A program made the translations under genes and the position numbers. A DNA stretch of 64,000 bases, taken from contig OX422210.1 in NCBI GenBank assembly GCA_949130495.1, positions 497,031,760 through 497,095,759 on the forward strand, in the 5' to 3' direction. The DNA comes from Sambucus nigra (Eukaryota > Streptophyta > Magnoliopsida > Dipsacales > Adoxaceae). The number at the start of each line of letters is the position of its first letter. Position 1 is the first letter of the stretch. Under the pieces are notes generated by a model. It had not been told where the DNA came from. It did no database searches and worked only from the letters and a program-made list of their open reading frames with translations. Shown here piece by piece: positions 56,401 to 64,000 of the stretch.

Positions 56401-59400
56401 CAATGTGACCCGTAGGAACCGACCGCGTAGTCACGGGGCTCCCGGTTTGAGTGTACGACGTAAATTTGCAAAAAATTAGAATTAAGCATAAAAATATTCA
56501 ATCGAATGGTGAAAATATAAAACATCCCCAAAACAGTCCCGTAAGAGTCACGAACACCTCGCACGGGACCAATGTGACTCGTAGGAACTGATCGCGTAGT
56601 CGCGGGGCTCCTAATTTGAGTGTACGACGTAAATTTGCAAAAAATAGACTTAAGCATAAAAACATGCAATCGAAGGGTGAAAACATAAAACAGCCACAAA
56701 ACGGTCTCGTAAGAGTCACAAACAACTCGCACGGGACCAATGTGACTCGTAGGAACCGACCGCGTAGTCACGGGGCTCCCGATTTGAGTGTACGACATAA
56801 ATTTGCAAAAAATAGTCTTAAGCATAAAAACTTGCCATCGAAGGGTGAAAACATAAAACAACAACAAAATGGTCCCGTAAGAGTCACGAACACCTCGCAC
56901 GGGACCAATGTGACTCGTAGGAACCGACCGCGTAGTAACGGGGCTCCCCGTTTGAGTGTACGGCGTGAATTTGCAAAAAATTAGACTTATGTCTAAAAAC
57001 ATGCCATCGTAGGGTGAAAACATAAAACCGACACGAAACCATCCTGTAAGAGTCATGAACACCTCGCACGGGACCAATGCGACACGTAGGAACCGACCGC
57101 GGTAGTCACAGGGCTCCTGGTTTGAGTGTACAGCGTGAATTAGCAAAAAATTAGACTTATGCATAAAAACATACCATCGAAGGGTGAAAACGATAAACAG
57201 CCATAAAACGGTGCCGTAAGAGTCACGAACACCTCGCACGGGACCAATGCGACTCGTATGAACCAACCTCGTAGTCACGCGGCTCCCGATTTGAGTGTAC
57301 GACGTGAATTTGCAAAAAATTAAACTTATGCATGAAAACATGCCATCGAAGGGTGAAAAGGTAAAATAACCACAAAACGGTCCCGTAAGAGTCACGAACA
57401 CCTCACACGGGACCTATGCGACTCGTAGGAACCGACCGCGTAGTCACGGGGATCCCGGTTTGAGTGTACGACGTGAATTTGCAAAAAATTAGACTTATGC
57501 AAAAAAACAGGCCATCAAAGGGTGAAAACATAAAACAGCCACAAAACGGTCCCGTAAGAGTCACGAACACCTCGCACGGGACCAATGCGACTCGTAGGAA
57601 TCGACCGCGTAGTCACGGGGCTCCCGGTTTGAGTGTACGACGTGAATTTGCAAAAAAATAGACTTATGCATAAAAACATGCCATCGAAGGGTGAAAACGT
57701 AAAACAGCCACAAAGCGGTCCCGTAAGAGTTAATAACACCTCGCACGGGACCAAGGTGACTCGTAGGAACCGATCGCGTAATCACGGGGCTCCCGGCTTG
57801 AGTGTACGGCGTGAATTTGAAAAAAATTAGACTTATGCATAAAAACATGTCATCGAAGGGTGAAAATGTAAAACAACCACAAAACCGTCCCGTAAGAGTC
57901 ACGAACACCTCGCACGGGACTAATGCGACTCGTACGAACCGACCGCGTAGTCACGGGGCTCCCGGTTTGAGTGTACGACGTGAATTTGCCTAAAATTAGA
58001 CTTATGTCTAAAAACATGCCATTGAACGGTGAAAACGTAAAACAGCCACAAAACGGTATCGTAAGAGTCACGAACACCTTGCACGGGACCAATGTGACTC
58101 GTAGGAACCGACCGTGTAGTCACGGGGCTCCCGGTTTGAGTGTACGACGTAAATTTGCAAAAAATTTGACTTAAGCATAAAAACATTCCATCGAATGGTG
58201 AAAACGTAAAACATCCACAAAACGGTCCCGTAATAGTCACGAACACCTCGCACGGGACCAATGTGACTCGTAGGAACTGATCGCGTAGTCGCGGGGCTCC
58301 CAATTTGAGTGTACGACGTAAATTTGTAAAAAATAGACTTAAGTATAAAAACATGCAATCGAAGGGTGAAAACATAAAACAACCACAAAACGGTCTCGTA
58401 AGAGTCACAAACACCTCGCACGGGACCAATGTGACTCGTAGGAACCGACCGCGTAGTAACGGGGCTCCCGGTTTGAGTGTACGACGTAAATTTGCAAAAA
58501 ATAGACTTAAGCATAAAAACATGCCATCGAAGGGTGAAAACATAAAACAACCACAAAATGGTCCCGTAAGAGTCACGAACACCTCGCACGCGACCAATGT
58601 GACTCGTAGGAATCGATCGCGTAGTAACGGGGCTCCCGGTTTGAGTGTACGGCGTGAATTTGCAAAAAATTAGACTTATGTCTAGAAACGTGCCATCGTA
58701 GGGTGAAAATGTAAAACATCCACAAAATGGTCCTGTAAGAGTCACGAACACCCCGCACGGGACCAATGCGACACGTAGGAACCGACCGCGTAGTCACAGG
58801 GCTCCAAGTTTGAGTGTACAGCGGGAATTGGCAAAAAATTTGACTTATGCATAAAAACATGTCATCGAAGGGTGAAAACAATAAACAGCCACAAAACGGT
58901 GCCGTAAGAGTCACGAACACCTCGCACGGGACCAATGCGACTCGTACGAACCGACCGCGTAGTCACGCGGCTCCCGATTTGAGTGTACGAAGTGAATTTG
59001 CAAAAAATTAAACTTATGCATGAAAACATGCCATCGAAGGGTGAAAACGTAAGATAACCACAAAACGGTCCCGTAAGAGTCACGAACACCTCGCACGGGA
59101 CCAATGCGACTCGTAAGAACCGACCGCGTAGTCACGGGGCTCCCGGTTTGAGTGTACGACGTGAATTTGCAAAGAATTAGACTTATGCAAAAAAATAGGC
59201 CATCAAAGGGTGAAAACATAAAACAGCCACAAAACGGTCCCGTAAGAGTCACGAACACCTGGCACGGGACCAATGCGACTCATAGGAATCGACCGCGTAG
59301 TCACGGGGCTCCCGGTTTGAGTGTACGGCGTGAATTTGCAAAAAATTAAACTTAAGCATAAAAACATGTCATCGAAGGGTGAAAACATAAAATAGCCAGA

Positions 59401-62400
59401 AAACGGTACCGTAAGAGTTACTAACACTTCGCTCGGAACCAATGTGACTCGTAGGAACCAACTGCGTAGTCACGGGGCTCCAGGTTTGAGTGTACGACGT
59501 GAATTTGCAAAAAATTAGACTTAAGCATAAAAACATTCCATCGAATGGTGAAAACGTAAAACAACCACAAAACGGTACCGTAAGAGTCCCGAACACCTCG
59601 TACGGGACCAATGCGACACGTAGGAACTGACCGCGTAGTCACGGGGATCCCGGTTTGAGTGTATGGTGTGAATTTGCAAAAAATTAGACTTATGTCTAAA
59701 AACATGCCATCGAAAGGTGAAAACGTAAAACAGCCACGAAACGGTACCCTAAGAGTCAAGAACACCTCCCACGGGACCAATGTGACTCGTAGGAACCTAC
59801 CGCGTAGTCACGGGACTCCCGGTTTGAGTGTACGACGTGAATTTATAAAAATTAGACTTATGCATAAAAACATGCCATCGAAGGGTGAAAACGTAAAACT
59901 ACCGGAAAACAGTCCCGTAAGAGAAAAGAACACCTCGCACGGGACCAACGCGACTCGTAGGAACCGACCGCATAGTCACGGGGCTCCCGGCTTGAGTGTA
60001 CGGGGTGAATTTGCAAAAAAATTGACTTAAGAATAAAAACATGTCATCGAAGGGTGTAAACGTCAAACAACCACAAAATCGTCCCGTAAGAGTCACGAAC
60101 ACCTCGCACGGGACTAATGCGACTCGTACGAACCGACCGCGTAGTCACGGTGATCCCGGTTTGAGTGTACAACGTGAATTTGCCTAAAATTAGACTTATG
60201 TCTAAAAACATGCCATCGAAGAGTGAAAACGTAAAACAGCCACAAAACGGTGCCGTAAGAGTCACAAATACCTCGCACGGGACCAATGTGACTCGTAGAA
60301 ACCGACCGCATAGTCACGGGGCTCTCGGTTTGAGTGTAGGGCGTGAATTTTCAAATAATTAGACTTGAGCATAATAAAAACATTCCATCTAATGGTGAAA
60401 ACGTTAAACAGCCACAAAACGGTACAGTAAGAGTTACGAACACCTCGCACGGGACCAATGCGACTCGTAGTAATCGGATCGCGTAGTCACGGGGCTCCCG
60501 GTTTGAGTGTACAACGTGAATTTGCAAAAAATTATTCTTATGTATAAAAACATGCCATCGAAGGGTGAATACATAGAACAGCCACAAAACGGTACCATAA
60601 GAGTCACGAACACCTCGCATGGGACCAATGCGACTCGTAGGAACCGACCGTGTAGTCACGGGGCTCCCGGTTTGAGCGTACGACGTGAATTTTCAAAAAA
60701 TTAGACTTAAGCATAAAAACATGAAATCGAAGGGTGAAAATGTAAAACAGCCCCAAAACGTTACCGTAAGAGTCACGAACACCTCGCACGAGACCAATGC
60801 GACTCGTAGGAACCGACCGCGTAGTCACGGGGCTCCCGGTTTGAGTGTACGGCGTGAATTTGCAAAAAATTATACTTAAGCATAAAAACATGTCATCGAA
60901 GGGTGAAAATGTAAAACAACCACAAAACCATCCCGTAAGAGTCACGAACACCTCGCACGGGACTAATGCGACTCATAGGAACCGACCGCGTAGTCACGGG
61001 GCTCCCGGCTTGAGTGTACGGTGTGAATTTGCAGAAAATTAGACTTAAGCATAAAAACATGTCATCGAAGGGTGAAAATGTAAAACAACCACAAAACCGT
61101 CCCGTAAGAGTCACGAAAACTTCGCACGGGACTAATGCGACTCGTAGGAACCGATCGCGTAGTCACGGGGCTCCCGGTTTGAGTGTACAACGTGAATTTA
61201 CCTAAAATTAGACTTATGTTTAAAAACATGCCATCGAACGGTGAAAATGTAAAGCAGCCACAAAACGGTACCGTAAGTGTCACGAACACCTTGCACGGGA
61301 CCAATGTGACTCGTAGGAACTGATCGCGTAGTCGCGGGGCTCCCGGTTTGCGTGTACGACGTATATTTTCAAAAAATAGACTTAAGCATAAAAACATGCA
61401 ATCGAAGGGTGAAAACGTTAAACAACCACAAAACGGTCCCGTAACAGTCACGAACACCTCGCACGGGACCAATGCGACTCGTAGGAACCGACCGCGTATT
61501 TACGGGTCCCCCGGTTTGAGTGTACGATCTGAAATTGCAAAAAATATACTTATGCTTAAAAACATGTCATAGAACGGTGAAAATGTAAAACACCCACAAA
61601 ACCGTCCCGAAAGAGTCACGGACACCTCGCACGGGACTAATGCGACTCGTAGTAACCGACCGCGTAGTCATGGGGCTCCCGGTTTGAGTGTACGACGTGA
61701 ATTTTCGTAAAATTAGACTTACGTCTAAAAACATGCCATCGAAGGGTGAAAACGTAAAACAACCACAAAACGGTATCGTAAGAGTCACGAACACCTCGCA
61801 CGAGACCAATGTGACTCGTAGGAACCGACCGCGTAGTCACGGGGCTCCCGGTTTGAGTGTACGGCGTGAATTTGTAAAAAATTAGACTTATATCTAAAAA
61901 CATGCCATCGAAAGGTGAAAACGTAAAACAGCCACAAAACGGTACCGTAAGAGTCAAGAACACCTCGCACGGGACCAATGTTACTCGTATGAACCGACCG
62001 CGTAGTCACGGGGATCCCGGTTTGAGTGTACGACGTGAATTTGCAAAAAATTAGACTTATGCATAAAAACATGTCATCGAAGGGTGAAAACGTAAAACTA
62101 CCACAAAACAGTCCCGTAAGAGAAACGAACACCTCGCACGGGACCAACGCGACTCGTAGGAACTGACCGCGTAGTCACGGAGCTCCCAGCTTGAGTGTAA
62201 GGCTTGAATTTGCAAAAAATTTGACTGAAGCATATAAACATTTCATCGAAGGGTGTAAACGTAAAACAACCACAAAACCGTCCCGTAAGAGTCACGAACA
62301 CCTCGCACGGGACTAATGGGACTCGTAGGAACCGACCGCGTAGTCATGGGGCTCCCGGTTTGAGTGTACGACGTGAATTTGCCTAAAATTAGACTTATGT

Positions 62401-64000
62401 CTAAAAACATGCCATCGAATGGTGAAAACATAAAACATCCACAAAACGGTCCCGTAAGAGTCACGAACACCTCGCACGGGACCAATGCGACTCGTAGGAA
62501 CCGACCGCGTAGTCACGGGGCTCCCGGTTTGAGTGTACGATGTGAACTTGCAAAAAAATAGACTTATGATAAAAACATGCCATCGAAGGGTGAAAGCGTA
62601 AAACAGCCACAAAGCGGTCCCGTAAGAGTTACTAACACCTCGCACGGGACCAATATGACTCGTACAAATCGACCGCGTACTCACGGGGCTCTCGGTCTGA
62701 GTGTACGACGTCAATTTGCAAAAAATTAGACTTGAGCATAATAAAAACATTCCATCTAATGGTGAAAACGTTAAACAGCCACAAAACGGTATCGTAAGAG
62801 TTACGAACACCTCACACGGGACCAATGCGACTCGTAGGAATCGGACCGCGTAGTCACGGGGCTCCCGGTTTGAGTGTACGAGGTGAATTTGCAAAAAATT
62901 AGACTTATGCATAAAAACATGCCATCGAAGGGTGAAAATGATAAACAGCCACAAAACGGTGCTGTAAGAGAAACGAACACCTCGTACGGGACCAATGCGA
63001 CTCGTAGGAACCGACCGCGTAGTCACGGGGCTCCCGGTTTGAGCGTACGACGTGAATTTGCAAAAAATTAGACTTATGCATAAAAACATGCCATCAAAGG
63101 GCGAAAATGTAAAACAGCCACAAAACGGTCCCGTAAGAGTCACGAACACCTCGCACGGGACCAATACGACTCTTAGGAACCGACCGCGTAGTCACGGGGA
63201 TCCCGGCTTGAGTGTACGGCGTGAATTTGCAAAAAATTAGACTTAAGCATAAAAACATGTCATCGAAGGGTGAAAATGTAAAACAACCACAAAACGGTCC
63301 CGTAAGAGTCAAGAAAACCTCACACGGGACTAATGCGACTCGTAGGAACCGACCGCATAGTCATGGGGCTCCCGGTTTGAGTGTACAATGTGAATTTACC
63401 TAAAATTAGACTTATGTTTAAAAAATTCCATCGAACGGTGAAAACGTAAAACAGCCACAAAACGGTACCGTAAGTGTCACGAACACCTTGCACGGGACCA
63501 ATGTGACTCGTTGGAACTGATCGCGTAGTCGCGGGGCTCCCAGTTTGAGTGTACGACGTATATTTTCAAAAAATAGACTTAAGCATAAAAACATGCAATC
63601 GAAGGGTGAAAACGTTAAACAACCACAAAACGGTCCCGTAAGAGTCACGAACACCTCGCACGGGACCAATGCGACTCGTAGGAACCGACCGCGTATTTAT
63701 GGGTCCCCCGGTTTGACTGTACGACCTGAATTTGCAAAAAATAGACATATGCATAAAAACATGTCATCGAAGGGTGAAAATGTAAAACAACCACAAAACC
63801 GTCCCGTAAGAGTCACGGACACCTCGCACGGGACTAATGCGACTCGTAGGAACCCACCGCGTAGTCATGGGGCTCCCGGTTTGAGTGTACGACGTGAATT
63901 TTCCTAAAATTAAACTTATGTCTAAAACCATGCCATCGAAGGGTGAAAACCTAAAACAACCACAAAACGGTACCGTAAGAGTCACGAACACCTCGCACGG
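50440..64000 (+). repeat. 169-bp satellite array, right block (about 80 monomers), runs off the window
   Basis: Same monomer and orientation as the left block. Subfamilies marked by GTAGTCGCGGGGC, by CGTATTTACGGGTCCCCC and by an extra trinucleotide (CATAATAAAAAC) recur at regular distance. Higher-order offsets include 3040 bp (50.43-51.2 versus 53.47-54.2 kb), 3377 bp (51.27-52.18 versus 54.64-55.56 kb) and 2197 bp (61.47 versus 63.67 kb). Confidence 0.95.

Noticed and set aside
30009..63991. Many open frames of 60-346 residues on both strands of the satellite (for example 36423-37463 minus)
   Set aside because: They repeat with the 169-bp period and shift frame each monomer because 169 is not a multiple of three. 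They reflect few stop codons in the monomer, not genes.
30060..64000. CRISPR-like array (regular repeats)
   Set aside because: Contiguous 169-bp tandem units without spacers in a plant genome; a satellite explains it fully.

Overview
This is repeat-dense nuclear heterochromatin from a flowering plant, probably centromeric or pericentromeric. The evidence is plant-only retrotransposon lineages (Tat and Tekay Ty3/gypsy, a Sirevirus-like Ty1/copia), a CACTA DNA-transposon terminus, plant mobile domain (PMD) coding sequence with plant-type introns, and a long array of a 169-bp satellite. I see no ordinary host gene, tRNA or rRNA. The species cannot be named from the sequence alone.

Layout. (1) 1-21800 is one decayed Tat-type Ty3/gypsy element (A) on the minus strand. 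Its 5' LTR is 19710-21800, then 5' UTR, gag (9247 down to 7043), protease, linker, RT, RNase H, a second Tat-specific RNase H, and integrase ending near 940. A PMD-like reading frame on the opposite strand occupies 1-468. The 3' LTR is off the left edge. Two elements are nested in A: a 1260-bp solo LTR (5778-7037, target-site duplication GTTAG) between gag and protease, and a full-length Tekay-type chromovirus (9970-19105, duplication TGCCT) in the 5' UTR. (2) 21801-22198 is a short spacer with a (TA)n tract. (3) 22199-28387 is the 3' part of a second Tat element (C): 3' LTR, an 80-bp minisatellite, and a five-exon PMD pseudogene on the plus strand with its own TATA box. It stops where its pol should begin. 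(4) 28388 starts a CACTA terminus, followed by AT-rich DNA with two large palindromes. (5) 30060 to the end is the satellite array, split at 43485-50434 by a young Sirevirus-like element that has gag but no pol (duplication AAACG).

How the parts relate. The three nested insertions have matching 5-bp duplications at both ends, so their order is clear: A was hit by the solo-LTR parent and by the Tekay element, and the satellite existed before the Sirevirus-like element. The two Tat copies carry an antisense PMD frame in the same place, tail to tail with pol, so this is a feature of the family and not a chance capture. In the satellite, blocks of 17, 18 and 20 monomers recur with a few percent divergence, which shows higher-order amplification. 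Every protein-coding frame is broken, mostly by transitions expected from deamination of methylated cytosine. The Sirevirus-like gag has a single internal stop.
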